Of a DNA stretch of 64,000 bases, positions 1 through 8,897 are shown piece after piece; within the stretch, counting starts at the first letter, position 1, and the number at the start of each line of letters is the position of its first letter. The DNA lies in assembly GCA_963815305.1 (NCBI GenBank), contig CAWFFW010000001.1, positions 2,542,001-2,606,000 of the forward strand. The letters are read 5' to 3'. The position numbers and the translations under genes were made by a program. This stretch comes from CAXBID01 sp963815305 (GTDB lineage Bacteria; Bacteroidota; Bacteroidia; Flavobacteriales; Flavobacteriaceae). The notes beneath the pieces are model-generated. The model worked only from the letters and a program-made list of their open reading frames with translations. It was not told the origin of the DNA and searched no databases.

Positions 1-286
1 GTATAGAAATTAAAGGTTTATCTAAAGCAAAACACAACCCTTTAGCTGCCGAAACACCAATACGTAATCCTGTGTAAGAACCTGGCCCTTTACTAACAGC
101 AATCGCATCAATATCACTTTGATTGATTTTAGCCTCTTTTAAAACCGCATCAATATAAACATGTAAACGTTCGGCATGTGAATAGCTTTTATCGTAATCT
201 TCCTTTAAAACAATAATTTTACCGTTCCGCGAAAGCGATACAGAACAATTGGTAGTGGCGGTTTCTATGTTAAGTATATAAGACAA
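1..286 (-). CDS. tsaB: TsaB, tRNA threonylcarbamoyladenosine biosynthesis protein (3' end outside window)
   Basis: This is the N-terminal part of TsaB, the inactive Kae1-like partner of TsaD that is needed to make the t6A modification of ANN-decoding tRNAs in the cytoplasm. The visible 95 or so residues include the opening ILNIETATTNCSVSLS, the SYSHAERL stretch and the family signature VSKGPGSYTGLRIGVSAAKG. There is no ATG: the best start is a TTG at 286-284, giving M-SYILNIETA, which matches where other TsaB proteins begin. It lies 8 bases after the stop of the TolC-type gene on the same strand, so it may be the last gene of that operon. The gene runs off the left edge of the window. Confidence 0.9.
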   Translation of the reverse strand, partial: MSYILNIETATTNCSVSLSRNGKIIVLKEDYDKSYSHAERLHVYIDAVLKEAKINQSDIDAIAVSKGPGSYTGLRIGVSAAKGLCFALDKPLISI

Positions 287-294
287 ACGTAAAT

Positions 295-1638
295 TTAATT
301 TATTATAGGAATCCCAAAATAAAACTCTAAAACTTTTACACTAAATATAAAGTTAAATTTAGTCCGAATAACATCAGATTGCGCATTATCAAACTGGGTT
401 TGAGATTGATTTAAATCAAACGCATTCGATAAGCCAACTTCATAGCGTTCTTTAGCATAATTAAACGCTAAGCGTCTTGCTTCCTCAGCTTTTAGAGCGG
501 CTTCATAAGATTTTTTTGCGTTTAAAGCATCATTATAAGCTTGATAAACTGTGGATTCTAAATCTAATAGCGCTTGCTTTTCCTGATTTTGTAAACGTTC
601 AACATTTATTTTTCTTTGTTTAACGTTGTTGCGTGTATTAAATTGATTAAAAATAGGAACATTTAAACGCAAACCAATGGATGTACCATCAAATAAGTAT
701 AATTGATCTACAAACGTTATATCTTCCCCTGTAAATGGATTAGTTTGTGAACTGGACCACCTAGCGTTATAACTTACAAAACCAGAAAGTGTTGGAAAAT
801 AATTAGACTTAGCTATTTCAACATCTTTTTTAGCCAATTCTAAATTTAATGTCGCAATTTTTACATCATTAACGACATCTTTAGCTTTTTCAATAATTTC
901 TTTTGGATTATTAAGTAAGATATCTTCAGAAATTAAATCATAATCCATATCTACAATATCAAAAGTTTGATAATTCTCTAATTGAAGCGTTTGCGCCAAA
1001 CCTAGTTTTGAAATAAACAAATCATTTTCTGCTTGAATAATTTGTTGAAGTTGCGTTGCATTTGTTGCCTTAAGCTCTAACAAATCACCCTGAGGCAATA
1101 CACCAGAATCTACTAATTCTGAAGTGTTTTCTATATTTTGTTTGGTGACTTCGTTTTGCGACAACAATACTTTTAATCGTTCTTTATTAGCTAAAATCTG
1201 TAAAAAAGCATTGGCTACAAAAAGTGAGATATCGTCTTTCATTTTTTCTAGCTGATAGCTTGTAGCTATCTTATTTAACTTGGCACGTTGCAAGTTTTTC
1301 CAATTTTGGAGTCCAGAAAATATATTAATACCAGAACTTATTCCTCCTGAAGCAGAACGGAACGTCGCGTTTTCAAACTGGTTGGTAGCAGGATTTATAT
1401 TTGCCCCTGTATTTATATTGTATGAAGAATTTGCATTTAAATTAGGCAAAAAATTACTCAAAGCTTGACTTTTATCAATATCAGCCACGTTTTGGTCTAA
1501 AACCGATTGTTGTATAGAAATATTGTTTTCTAAAGCATAGTTTACACATTCTTGAAGTGTCCATTCTTTTTCTTGTGCTAATGATATAAAGGACACAACC
1601 AATAACACGAGCACTAAACTGTCTTTTATTTTCTTCAT
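295..1638 (-). CDS. TolC-family outer membrane efflux protein
   Basis: An outer-membrane channel that would complete the tripartite exporter encoded just upstream. The protein has a signal peptide (MKKIKDSLVLVLLVVSFISLAQ), then two outer-membrane efflux protein halves rich in long alpha-helices, starting with the typical WTLQECVNYALENN and ending with the second helical repeat EARRLAFNYAKERYEVGLSNAFDLNQSQ. I chose the ATG at 1638 because it begins the signal peptide; an in-frame ATG five codons earlier (1653) is possible. It follows the HlyD-type adaptor by about 25 bases, in one operon with two permeases and an ATPase. Family assignment is firm; the exported substrate cannot be read from sequence. 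Confidence 0.92.
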   Translation of the reverse strand: MKKIKDSLVLVLLVVSFISLAQEKEWTLQECVNYALENNISIQQSVLDQNVADIDKSQALSNFLPNLNANSSYNINTGANINPATNQFENATFRSASGGISSGINIFSGLQNWKNLQRAKLNKIATSYQLEKMKDDISLFVANAFLQILANKERLKVLLSQNEVTKQNIENTSELVDSGVLPQGDLLELKATNATQLQQIIQAENDLFISKLGLAQTLQLENYQTFDIVDMDYDLISEDILLNNPKEIIEKAKDVVNDVKIATLNLELAKKDVEIAKSNYFPTLSGFVSYNARWSSSQTNPFTGEDITFVDQLYLFDGTSIGLRLNVPIFNQFNTRNNVKQRKINVERLQNQEKQALLDLESTVYQAYNDALNAKKSYEAALKAEEARRLAFNYAKERYEVGLSNAFDLNQSQTQFDNAQSDVIRTKFNFIFSVKVLEFYFGIPIIN

Positions 1639-1664
1639 ATTTAAACTAACCATAAGCTATAGTC

Positions 1665-2768
1665 TTAATCTTCTTTTGATACTTTATTCCAAACTTTAAT
1701 GTTATCCCCTTCCTTAATACCATCAACTATTTCAACATTAATACCATCAGACAAACCCAACTTAATATCTTGTTTTTTGAATGTACCATCTTCTTGTTTA
1801 ATTTCAACATAGGGTTTTTCTGAAATTCTATCAAAACGAACTAAGGATTCTTTGATACTAAAAATACTGTCTTTACTTGCTATATCAATTTCAGCATTGG
1901 CACTATAACCTGCTCTAATGTTTTCTTTAACCTCAACTTCAACATCTGCCTTTATAGTAAATTGAACAGCTCCTGCATTATCTGAAATCCCTTTGGGAGC
2001 AATAAAAGTTAATTTTGCTGGCAACTTTTTTTCTTCAAGGGCTCCTATAATAACTGAAATTGACTCACCTTCTTTTAGTTTTCCGACTTCAGATTCATCA
2101 ACAGTACCTTCAAAAATCATATTACTCATATTCGCTATAGTGGCTATACTTGTTCCTGCATTAAAATTATTACTTTGAATCACTTGGTCTCCTACCCTTA
2201 CTGGAATTTCTAAAACGGTTCCTGCTATTTGAGCAATAATGTTTGTATTTGCTGAACTACCACCCGAAATAGATCCCTTTTTTATAATTTGATAGTCGTT
2301 TTGAGCTTGTCTTAAAGATTCTTTAGCTTGATTGAAAGTTAATTCACTATTCTCAAAATCCTGTTTAGAAATAACGCCTTTATCGAATAACACTTTGTTT
2401 CTTTTGTAAAGTGTATTGGCATTATCGTATGATAATTTGGAGCTATTTAATCGACTATTTGCACTTACTAATGATTGCTCGTTGGGCACCACTCTAATTT
2501 TAGCAATTAAATCACCTTTTTCAACCATATCACCTTCTTCGACCAAAATAGCATCCACTATGCCTGTTATTTGAGGTTTTAACTCAATCTCTTCTTCAGG
2601 GTTAAGACTTCCTGTAGCTACTATTTTTGTACTAATGGATGTATAAAAAGGTGTTTCTGTACTAAATAGTTCAGGAGCTCTATTATTAGCATCGTAAAAA
2701 TATTTTAACACCCAAAAAAACAATAATACTGCAATTACGATAAAACTAATTTTTAAAATTTTTTTCAT
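1665..2768 (-). CDS. Periplasmic adaptor subunit of a MacA/HlyD-type exporter
   Basis: Membrane fusion protein linking the inner-membrane ABC transporter to the TolC-like channel. A single N-terminal membrane anchor (residues about 5-25) is followed by the first half of the lipoyl/barrel-sandwich domain (KPQITGIVDAILVEEGDMVEKGD), a coiled-coil hairpin of about 65 residues, the second half of the sandwich (AQIAGTVLEIPVRVGDQV), a beta-barrel domain and a membrane-proximal domain ending in GLSDGINVEIVDGIKEGD. Length (367 aa) is normal for MacA-like adaptors. The gene sits 14 bases after the second permease. The family of the transported molecule (macrolide, peptide or lipid) is not evident. Confidence 0.92.
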   Translation of the reverse strand: MKKILKISFIVIAVLLFFWVLKYFYDANNRAPELFSTETPFYTSISTKIVATGSLNPEEEIELKPQITGIVDAILVEEGDMVEKGDLIAKIRVVPNEQSLVSANSRLNSSKLSYDNANTLYKRNKVLFDKGVISKQDFENSELTFNQAKESLRQAQNDYQIIKKGSISGGSSANTNIIAQIAGTVLEIPVRVGDQVIQSNNFNAGTSIATIANMSNMIFEGTVDESEVGKLKEGESISVIIGALEEKKLPAKLTFIAPKGISDNAGAVQFTIKADVEVEVKENIRAGYSANAEIDIASKDSIFSIKESLVRFDRISEKPYVEIKQEDGTFKKQDIKLGLSDGINVEIVDGIKEGDNIKVWNKVSKED

Positions 2769-2782
2769 TTTATATATTCAAT

Positions 2783-4024
2783 TTATTCTTCTCTTAATGC
2801 ATCAATCGGTTTGATACTTGTAGCTTTAAAAGCGGGAATTAAGCCAATTAAAGTACCTAGTACAGTAACTATTAATAACGCAAAAAACACCATGCTAATA
2901 GACACTGATGGATTTCGCATAAAAGCATCTTCGCCTTGCGCGACCAACTTATTAACTAATATTAATATCACACCACCACTTATAATACCTAAAAAACCAG
3001 AAATTAATGAGATGGCCACAGCTTCAACAATTATTTGTCTTTTAACAATATATGGTGTTGCTCCCAAAGCGCGTCTTATCCCAATTTCTTTCGTTCGTTC
3101 TTTTACCGATATTAATAAAATACCTCCAATAGCAAATACCCCAGCTATTAAAGTTGCAATACCTACAAACCAAGTTAAGAATTGCATACCAATTATAAAC
3201 CCTGTAAACTGCTCAAAACGATCTCCTAAATTAAAACCATTAAGTGCTCTATTGTCGTCTGGATGTATTTCGTGTACATTTTTAAGCAATAACTTAACAT
3301 CGGCATCGAGTTGATTTATATCGAAATTTGAATCACCAGTGATGGTTAAAACATCAATATCGTTCCCACGATTATAAACTTTCTGAAAGGTTGTAAACGG
3401 TATATCGGTCTCAATAGGTGGTCCTCCCAACTGTACGACTTCAAAAACGCCAATAACTTTAAAGTTTAAGTCATCCACTTTTATTATTTCTCCTATCGGG
3501 TATTCCCCTTTTTCAAATAATTGTTTGTATACGTCTTCTGATATTACAATAACTTTTTTACTAGCATTTATATCGTTTTGATTTATATACCTGCCCCATA
3601 GAAGGTTTTTTTTGGCCAACCTATCTCGAAATGGAAATTCTCCATTAACACCAAAGTTTCCCGACAAAGTCTTTCTACTTATTATTGATTGTCCTCGAAG
3701 ACTTGGTAATACGTACTCTACGCCTTTTACATTATTCTTTATTTTTTCTACATCTTCAAGATTCAATTTAATACGTCGGCCTTCTTGATAGCCTTTAAAA
3801 GGCATGGTCGTTGTTCCACTAAAAATAAACAAACTATTAGTCGCGTAGTTTTGAAATCTTGTGTTAAAATTGTTTTCGACACCTTTTGCAGAGCCTAGTA
3901 AACCTATTAATAACAATATACCCCACCAAACACCTACCATAGTTAAAATAGACCGCAGTTTATTTTTACTAAGGCTATCAAACACTTCTTGCCAGGTATC
4001 TTTTTCTAATAAAAACTTTATCAT
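2783..4024 (-). CDS. MacB/FtsX-type ABC transporter permease (second permease)
   Basis: Inner-membrane permease of a mechanotransmission-type exporter. One transmembrane helix near residues 21-45 (LTMVGVWWGILLLIGLLG) precedes a periplasmic MacB core domain of about 220 residues. Three C-terminal helices follow, with the FtsX cytoplasmic signature KERTKEIGIRRALGATP between the first two. Unlike E. coli MacB, the ATPase is a separate polypeptide. The start lies directly after the stop of the first permease (4025), so translation is probably coupled. The two permeases are clearly paralogous and likely form a heterodimer, an inference from the single ATPase gene and two permease genes. Confidence 0.93.
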   Translation of the reverse strand: MIKFLLEKDTWQEVFDSLSKNKLRSILTMVGVWWGILLLIGLLGSAKGVENNFNTRFQNYATNSLFIFSGTTTMPFKGYQEGRRIKLNLEDVEKIKNNVKGVEYVLPSLRGQSIISRKTLSGNFGVNGEFPFRDRLAKKNLLWGRYINQNDINASKKVIVISEDVYKQLFEKGEYPIGEIIKVDDLNFKVIGVFEVVQLGGPPIETDIPFTTFQKVYNRGNDIDVLTITGDSNFDINQLDADVKLLLKNVHEIHPDDNRALNGFNLGDRFEQFTGFIIGMQFLTWFVGIATLIAGVFAIGGILLISVKERTKEIGIRRALGATPYIVKRQIIVEAVAISLISGFLGIISGGVILILVNKLVAQGEDAFMRNPSVSISMVFFALLIVTVLGTLIGLIPAFKATSIKPIDALREE

Positions 4025-5257
4025 TTAACCGTTTCTTAAAGCTATAATGGGTTTTATTTTTGATGCTTTTTTAGCCGGCACAAATCCCGCAATAGCTCCG
4101 GCTATTATCAACACCACAGTAGCGCTAAATAAAATAGAGGAATCTACGCTTGGGTTAGTAATAAAATAACGCTCTAAGTTAGTACCTATAGCTTCTAAAA
4201 CACCAACACCTATTAATAATCCTATATAACCCGTAATCGTTGTTATTAAAATAGATTCTAATAATATGATAGACACTATAGATCTTGGTGAAGCACCCAA
4301 TGCTTTTCGAATTCCGATCTCTTTGGTTCGTTCTTTTACAATGAAAATCATAATATTACTAATTCCTAAAATTCCAGCGATTAGCGTACCAAAACCAATA
4401 ATGGGAATAAGAGCTCCCAAACCATTTGAAATACTATCAAGCCGTTTTTTTGCATTAAGCACACCATCTCCAATTCTTACTCCACGTTGATCGTTTGGTG
4501 CTACATCAAATTTGTTTTTCAATTTAGTAGTCATTTCTTGTACTAAAATTAAAGCCTGATTTACATTTAAATTGGGATTGTAGGTAAGCGATATGTCTCC
4601 AATATCATGATCACCTAAATAAAGCCTTTGGACGGTTGTATATGGCGCATATATAACACGTTCCTGACTATCACCACCACCATCTGAATATACACCCACT
4701 ACTTTATATTGAACTCCTTCTAAATCTAAATATTTTCCAATTGCTGATTCATTTAAAAATAAGTCTTCTTCAACAAGACGGCCTATAACACAAATTTTGT
4801 CTTTTGATTTTATATCTTTTAAACTAATAAATCGACCTTCTTTAATGTCTGCTTTTTCTATATATTGGTAGTCGGGTGATACACCAATTATTGTATAACC
4901 GCCTTTTTGTTTTTTATATTTAACCTGGTAACTTTTCGATATTTTTGGAGACATGTATTGAATATCTTCCCCAAATTCTTTTTTTAAATAGGCTAAATCT
5001 TTATTAGACGGTTTAATTTGTCTTCCAATTTTAAGGCCTTTATAAGGTTTTGAGGTCGTTCCAAATCTAATAGTTATCGCATTTTCTGCTGTTCTAATAA
5101 AAAATTTTTCGAATGTGTTTTCTAAACCGTTAGCAATACCAAAAAGAATAGTAAATAACATAATAGCAAACGCCACGGTAAACCCAGAGAGTAACGCTCT
5201 TGTTTTATTTTTATTAATACTTTGAAATATTTCACGCCAAAGGTCTAAATCAAACAT
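4025..5257 (-). CDS. MacB/FtsX-type ABC transporter permease (first permease)
   Basis: First of two tandem permeases in this exporter operon, with the same plan as its neighbour: an N-terminal helix (LLSGFTVAFAIMLFTILFGIANG), a large periplasmic domain, then three C-terminal helices with KERTKEIGIRKALGASP between the first and second. Its 5' end overlaps the ATPase gene by 8 bases, a usual sign of translational coupling. The residues of the periplasmic domain diverge from the second permease, which suggests different halves of a heterodimer rather than a recent duplication. Function as part of a tripartite efflux pump follows from the gene order ATPase, permease, permease, adaptor, TolC. Confidence 0.93.
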   Translation of the reverse strand: MFDLDLWREIFQSINKNKTRALLSGFTVAFAIMLFTILFGIANGLENTFEKFFIRTAENAITIRFGTTSKPYKGLKIGRQIKPSNKDLAYLKKEFGEDIQYMSPKISKSYQVKYKKQKGGYTIIGVSPDYQYIEKADIKEGRFISLKDIKSKDKICVIGRLVEEDLFLNESAIGKYLDLEGVQYKVVGVYSDGGGDSQERVIYAPYTTVQRLYLGDHDIGDISLTYNPNLNVNQALILVQEMTTKLKNKFDVAPNDQRGVRIGDGVLNAKKRLDSISNGLGALIPIIGFGTLIAGILGISNIMIFIVKERTKEIGIRKALGASPRSIVSIILLESILITTITGYIGLLIGVGVLEAIGTNLERYFITNPSVDSSILFSATVVLIIAGAIAGFVPAKKASKIKPIIALRNG

Positions 5258-5951
5258 ATTGTGCTGCGCGTACTTGAGTTACTTTTGCATCCTCTATAAT
5301 TACGCCATCGCGAAGTCTTACAATTCGCTTACACATATTCGCAATATCTTCTTCGTGAGTTACCATTAATATGGTTTTACCTTCATCATTTAATTGCTGG
5401 ATAAAGGCCATAATTTCGTGGGATGTTTTAGTATCTAAAGCGCCTGTGGGTTCGTCTGCTAATAAAAGTTTTGGATTTGCTGCCAATGCTCTAGCTATAG
5501 CAACACGTTGATTTTGTCCACCTGAAAGTTCTTTAGGTAAATGTTTTGCCCAAGCCGCTAATCCTACTTTTTCTAAATGAAATAATGCTAATTCTTGCCT
5601 TTCTGTACGTTTCATCCCTTGGTAATATAATGGAAGTGCTACATTTTCAAGAGCGGTTTTATAATTGATTAAATTAAAAGATTGAAAAATAAAACCTAAA
5701 AACTTATTTCTATACACTGCTGCTTTCTTTTCAGTTAAATCTTTTATGGGTAAACCATCTAAGATATAATCACCTTCATCAGCCTCATCAAGCATCCCTA
5801 TAATATTAAGCAGAGTAGATTTTCCAGAACCAGAAGACCCCATGATGGCTACCATTTCACCATCTTTTACAGATAAATCAATACCTTTTAGAACATGTAA
5901 ACTTGAATCTCCTATAGGATAGGATTTGTGTAATTGACGAATTTCTAACAT
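5250..5951 (-). CDS. ABC transporter ATP-binding protein (MacB/LolD-type)
   Basis: Nucleotide-binding subunit that powers the two permeases encoded next. It contains Walker A GSSGSGKST (about residues 38-46), the Q-loop FIFQSFNLI, the ABC signature LSGGQNQRVAIARAL, Walker B LLLADEPTGALD and the switch histidine in MVTHEEDIA. Length (233 aa) is typical for stand-alone LolD/MacB-type ATPases. It is the first gene of the five-gene export operon, and the leader before it (5952-6010) holds TTCCTTTG, a near match to the Bacteroidota -7 element. The family is certain; whether it handles drugs, peptides or envelope lipids is not. Confidence 0.95.
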   Translation of the reverse strand: MLEIRQLHKSYPIGDSSLHVLKGIDLSVKDGEMVAIMGSSGSGKSTLLNIIGMLDEADEGDYILDGLPIKDLTEKKAAVYRNKFLGFIFQSFNLINYKTALENVALPLYYQGMKRTERQELALFHLEKVGLAAWAKHLPKELSGGQNQRVAIARALAANPKLLLADEPTGALDTKTSHEIMAFIQQLNDEGKTILMVTHEEDIANMCKRIVRLRDGVIIEDAKVTQVRAAQYV

Positions 5952-6039
5952 CTTGATGAAAGTTATTAAAGCACTAAAGCTTTATGATTAGACTAATAAT
6001 ACAAAGGAATGTTACTAAAAGAGTTTAAAAAACTTTTTA

Positions 6040-6258
6040 TTACTTTTTTAACTTACTGTAGTTTTTATAAATTAAATATCCTATGCCTCCAACTAGAATA
6101 TAAGGAATTGCCATTAAATAAACAATACCGTCATTTATACCTTCAGCTGCTGTTTGGCCATCTTCACTTTCTAAAACAGCTCTACACATAGCGCATTGCG
6201 CATTACTCTTTAAAAAAAAGAGACAAGAAAAGAGAAAAAAGATTATTTTTTGCTTCAT
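6040..6258 (-). CDS. Small membrane protein with an exported CAMC motif (unknown function)
   Basis: A 72-residue protein with a signal peptide ending at SNA-QC, then a CAMCRAVLES motif (cysteines 22 and 25) exposed outside the membrane, and one transmembrane helix near the C-terminus (IVYLMAIPYILVGGIGYLIY) followed by a lysine-rich tail. I do not know a characterised family. It is the last gene of the oxidase maturation cluster, after a SCO1 copper chaperone and a DUF420 protein, so a role in copper handling or thiol chemistry during cytochrome c oxidase assembly is a reasonable guess from context only. The paired cysteines are the obvious candidate ligands. Confidence 0.75.
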   Translation of the reverse strand: MKQKIIFFLFSCLFFLKSNAQCAMCRAVLESEDGQTAAEGINDGIVYLMAIPYILVGGIGYLIYKNYSKLKK

Positions 6259-6292
6259 TTAAACATATTCTTGCGCTTCACTCACAATGCGG

Positions 6293-6826
6293 TTAGATAT
6301 AATAAGGCGAAATCATGATATAAACAACAACACCTGTAATGGAAACGTATAACCATAATGGAAACGCTATTTTAGCTATTTTTTTATGTTTTTCTATATT
6401 ATTAGTTATTGCCCTAACATAAGTGATTAACACAAACGGGATAACGATAATAGATAGTAATATGTGTGTAAGTAAAATAAAATAATAAACATATTTTACG
6501 GCACTATCATCACCAAACTTGGTAGAATCACTAGTCATATGATACGCTACGTACATAACTAAAAAAGTAACAGATAACAGAATCGCAAACTTCATTAACC
6601 GTTCATGAAGTTTTATTTTTTTATTTCTAATAGCCATAAAAGCAAGTACGAGAACCAAGGCTGTAGCTGCGTTAATACTCGCGTAAATTGGTGGTAAAAA
6701 CACAGGTAATTCTACATCAATTTTAACGCCAAACAGTACAGCAACTACTACTGGAATTGCAATAGATAAAACAACGATGAGTTTATTATATTTTTTTTCG
6801 TTCAATATCTTCTTATCTTCAATCAT
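6293..6826 (-). CDS. DUF420 (CtaM-like) membrane protein, oxidase maturation
   Basis: A 177-residue multi-pass membrane protein of the DUF420 family. In Firmicutes the DUF420 protein CtaM is needed for activity of heme-copper oxidases; that link is established there but not for this gene. The sequence shows an N-terminal helix (IVVLSIAIPVVVAVLFG) and about four further helices. Scattered histidines lie at helix ends (KLHERLMK, VAYHMTSDS, LLTHILLS, IEKHKKIAK), which fits heme or copper contact. It lies between SCO1 and the small CAMC protein on the same strand, 48 bases after SCO1. Assignment to the family is good; the biochemical role is inferred. Confidence 0.85.
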   Translation of the reverse strand: MIEDKKILNEKKYNKLIVVLSIAIPVVVAVLFGVKIDVELPVFLPPIYASINAATALVLVLAFMAIRNKKIKLHERLMKFAILLSVTFLVMYVAYHMTSDSTKFGDDSAVKYVYYFILLTHILLSIIVIPFVLITYVRAITNNIEKHKKIAKIAFPLWLYVSITGVVVYIMISPYYI

Positions 6827-6843
6827 AATTCTATCTAATTAAA

Positions 6844-6870
6844 TTCTTTGACTACGCTCAGAATGACAAA
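6844..6870. repeat. Fragment of a dispersed intergenic repeat
   Basis: The short spacer between SCO1 and the DUF420 gene contains TTTGACTACGCTCAGAATGA, which resembles one end of widespread Bacteroidota intergenic palindromes. Related fragments occur at 12700-12720 and 42871-42955. This call rests on recognition of the string, not on a search. Confidence 0.35.
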
Positions 6871-6874
6871 AGCA

Positions 6875-7615
6875 TTATTCATTTAGTAATTTTTTTATAT
6901 CTGTTTTTAAAGCACTAATTTCCTCTGGTGTTCCATCATCATCTACTTTTTCTTCCTCAGACGTAATGCCTCTATAGTAAATTATAGGGTTTCCAAAATC
7001 ATCTTTTCTTGATCGTATAAATCCGTTTTTATCTATTAATGCAAAATTTCCTGAATGCTCAAAACCACCAACAACATCAGTTCCTTCGGCGGTATATAAA
7101 TTAAAGCCTTCATTAGCTAATTTGTAGATAGCCTCTTTATTCCCCGTCATTAAATGCCAATTTGGGTTAGTTACACCATATTGTTCGGCATAATTTTTTA
7201 AAACTACTGGCGTATCATAATCTGGATTTATAGTGAATGATGCCACTCCAAAATCTTCAAAACCATCAAATGTATTTTGTATTTGAATAAGATTTCTATT
7301 CATTTTAGGGCAAATAGTAGGACAGGTTGTAAAGAAAAATTCTAAAACATATACCTTCCCTAAATAATCTTCATCAGTAATGGTTTCTCCATTTTGATTT
7401 GTAAATGCAAATGAGGGTACTTTTTTTAGCTCATCGTTAATTTCAATAAAAGCTAAATCTGAAATATTAGTTTTTTCCATCTTTTGGTCACTTCTACCTT
7501 CTTGCCTTGAAACGTCTCCGCTAGTAATTCTATCTACGATTTTAGGAATAAAAATGATTCCAAAAACTAAGATCACAAATGCAATACCTATGTATGAATA
7601 ATTTGTTTTTTTCAT
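6875..7615 (-). CDS. SCO1/SenC-family copper chaperone
   Basis: Membrane-anchored thioredoxin-fold protein that delivers copper to, or reduces, the CuA site of cytochrome c oxidase subunit II. After one N-terminal helix (residues 9-27) the SCO domain carries the copper-binding TTCPTICPKM motif with Cys98 and Cys102. The third ligand is probably His187 in GGFEHSGNFALID, so all three known ligands are present. The DPDYD-type segment (NPDYDTPVVL) also fits the family. It follows the 239-residue orphan by 36 bases and precedes the DUF420 gene, in a cluster dedicated to oxidase assembly. At 246 aa the length is normal. Confidence 0.95.
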   Translation of the reverse strand: MKKTNYSYIGIAFVILVFGIIFIPKIVDRITSGDVSRQEGRSDQKMEKTNISDLAFIEINDELKKVPSFAFTNQNGETITDEDYLGKVYVLEFFFTTCPTICPKMNRNLIQIQNTFDGFEDFGVASFTINPDYDTPVVLKNYAEQYGVTNPNWHLMTGNKEAIYKLANEGFNLYTAEGTDVVGGFEHSGNFALIDKNGFIRSRKDDFGNPIIYYRGITSEEEKVDDDGTPEEISALKTDIKKLLNE

Positions 7616-7651
7616 TAATAGTCGTTTTTTATTTCATTGAAAAGGAAAATC

Positions 7652-8371
7652 TTAAATTTTATTATCCGCATTTATGTTTTCAGTTCTTGAAGGATCTGAA
7701 TTAAATTCGCCTTTTCGCTTCTGTCTGTATTCTGTAAATAAAATACGCAAATCGTCACTCATTTTATTTTTTATTTCGGCAACTTCAACGCAATTGTAGG
7801 CGAACAAACCATAAATAGATTTATTTTTTTCTAATTCTTTATCGGTTCGATCATCCAATCGTCCACGTTGATTTAAATCCTTATCAATTACAAAAACCTG
7901 ATTTGATGATAAATCGTCATTTAAATCAGATTTACTTTTCAAACTAAAAAATATGCGTTGAATAGCATTTGGTTCGCTAAAAGCAAAATGCCAAAAGCGC
8001 AAATCTTCATACGAGCTTATGTCATTTTTAAGAGTTTCAGCTGCAGCTTCAGTTCCTTTAGGCATTAAAATAATAATTTGAAATTTTTTAAAGCCTTTAA
8101 ATTTATCGTAAACCAATTCTTTTAGATTTAAAGCTACCGTGCTGTTTTTTTTAGGGTCATTTCCTAAAAACCCCAATACCGTAATATGCCCTTTTAATTG
8201 AATGGGTACATCAGAATTTGAGGAAAATGACTCTAAATCTAAAACTGAATCATTTACAACATCTAATGGTGAGTAATTGTGAGTTGCGGGATATAAAAAC
8301 AATAAAAACGTTACTGGAAGAAAAAATAAAACCCCTAAAACTACGTACCGACTTACTTTTTTATAATCCAT
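7652..8371 (-). CDS. Membrane-anchored protein of the oxidase assembly cluster (unknown, possibly Sco/thioredoxin-like)
   Basis: A 239-residue protein with one N-terminal transmembrane helix (VVLGVLFFLPVTFLLFLYP) and a soluble domain. The order of segments, a strand ITVLGFLG, a long helix with ELVYDKF, strand KFQIIILMP, and later NQVFVIDKDLNQRGRLDD, looks like the SCO/thioredoxin fold. There is no CxxxC and only a single cysteine (YNCVEV). It may therefore be a Sco-like protein that has lost its metal site, but this is inference. It is the first gene after a strong terminator and the likely first gene of a SCO1-DUF420-CAMC operon. A TATTTTTG on the minus strand (8403-8396) matches the Bacteroidota -7 consensus. 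Confidence 0.7.
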   Translation of the reverse strand: MDYKKVSRYVVLGVLFFLPVTFLLFLYPATHNYSPLDVVNDSVLDLESFSSNSDVPIQLKGHITVLGFLGNDPKKNSTVALNLKELVYDKFKGFKKFQIIILMPKGTEAAAETLKNDISSYEDLRFWHFAFSEPNAIQRIFFSLKSKSDLNDDLSSNQVFVIDKDLNQRGRLDDRTDKELEKNKSIYGLFAYNCVEVAEIKNKMSDDLRILFTEYRQKRKGEFNSDPSRTENINADNKI

Positions 8372-8406
8372 TAAAAATACTTATATTTTATTTTACAAAA
8401 ATAAAA

Positions 8407-8430
8407 AAAGGCGGTTTAAAAACCGCCTTT
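8407..8430 (-). terminator. Rho-independent terminator after the oxidase subunit IV gene
   Basis: An 11-bp perfect inverted repeat AAAGGCGGTTT / AAACCGCCTTT with a 2-nt spacer. On the minus strand it is followed by a run of T, 28 bases after the stop of the subunit IV gene. It separates the structural oxidase genes from the SCO1 group. Confidence 0.85.
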
Positions 8431-8457
8431 ATATTTCTATTTAACTATTTAACGTTG

Positions 8458-8838
8458 TTAAAAGTCTCTTTTTATATAACCGTTATCATATACATCAAAA
8501 ACGTATCCGCCTTCTTGCAATAAAATAAACAATAAATATATGATCAAAAAAATAGTTGTCCAAACTACCATACGTTGTAATGCTTTAGTTTCATCACGCA
8601 TGTGCATAAAATCCCAGGTAATATAATAGGCTTTAACTATGGTTAAAATGATGAATATCCAGTTTAGTATTTTCATCCCTAAAAACTTAGCCATTAAGGC
8701 TTCAGGTTTTACTATACCTAATACCACCTCAATTACAGTAACTATAGTTAGGAAAATTAAAACTCCCCAAATTTTATGAGTATTAGATTTAAATTTTACT
8801 AATCCTCTAAATATTGCTAAATTATGTTCGTGTGCCAT
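8458..8838 (-). CDS. Cytochrome c oxidase subunit IV-family protein
   Basis: A 126-residue membrane protein with three predicted helices (IWGVLIFLTIVTVIEVVLGI, ILNWIFIILTIVKAYYITWDF and MVVWTTIFLIIYLLFIL). This is the plan of the small prokaryotic subunit IV (CtaF/CyoD-like) of heme-copper oxidases, including the conserved KAYYITWDFMHM segment after the second helix. It lies 59 bases after the long subunit III gene and ends shortly before a terminator, so it is the last structural gene of this group. Subunits I and II are encoded about 43 kb away in this window, downstream of Alternative Complex III. Confidence 0.88.
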   Translation of the reverse strand: MAHEHNLAIFRGLVKFKSNTHKIWGVLIFLTIVTVIEVVLGIVKPEALMAKFLGMKILNWIFIILTIVKAYYITWDFMHMRDETKALQRMVVWTTIFLIIYLLFILLQEGGYVFDVYDNGYIKRDF

Positions 8839-8897
8839 TTCTTAAATTTTTTTATATAGATTCCCATTTTCATAGGAACAAAAAGATTTTAATTCCA

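Noticed and set aside
2811..3314. 167-codon plus-strand frame opposite the second permease
   Set aside because: Antisense to the conserved FtsX-type C-terminal region, with low-complexity composition and no recognisable domain.
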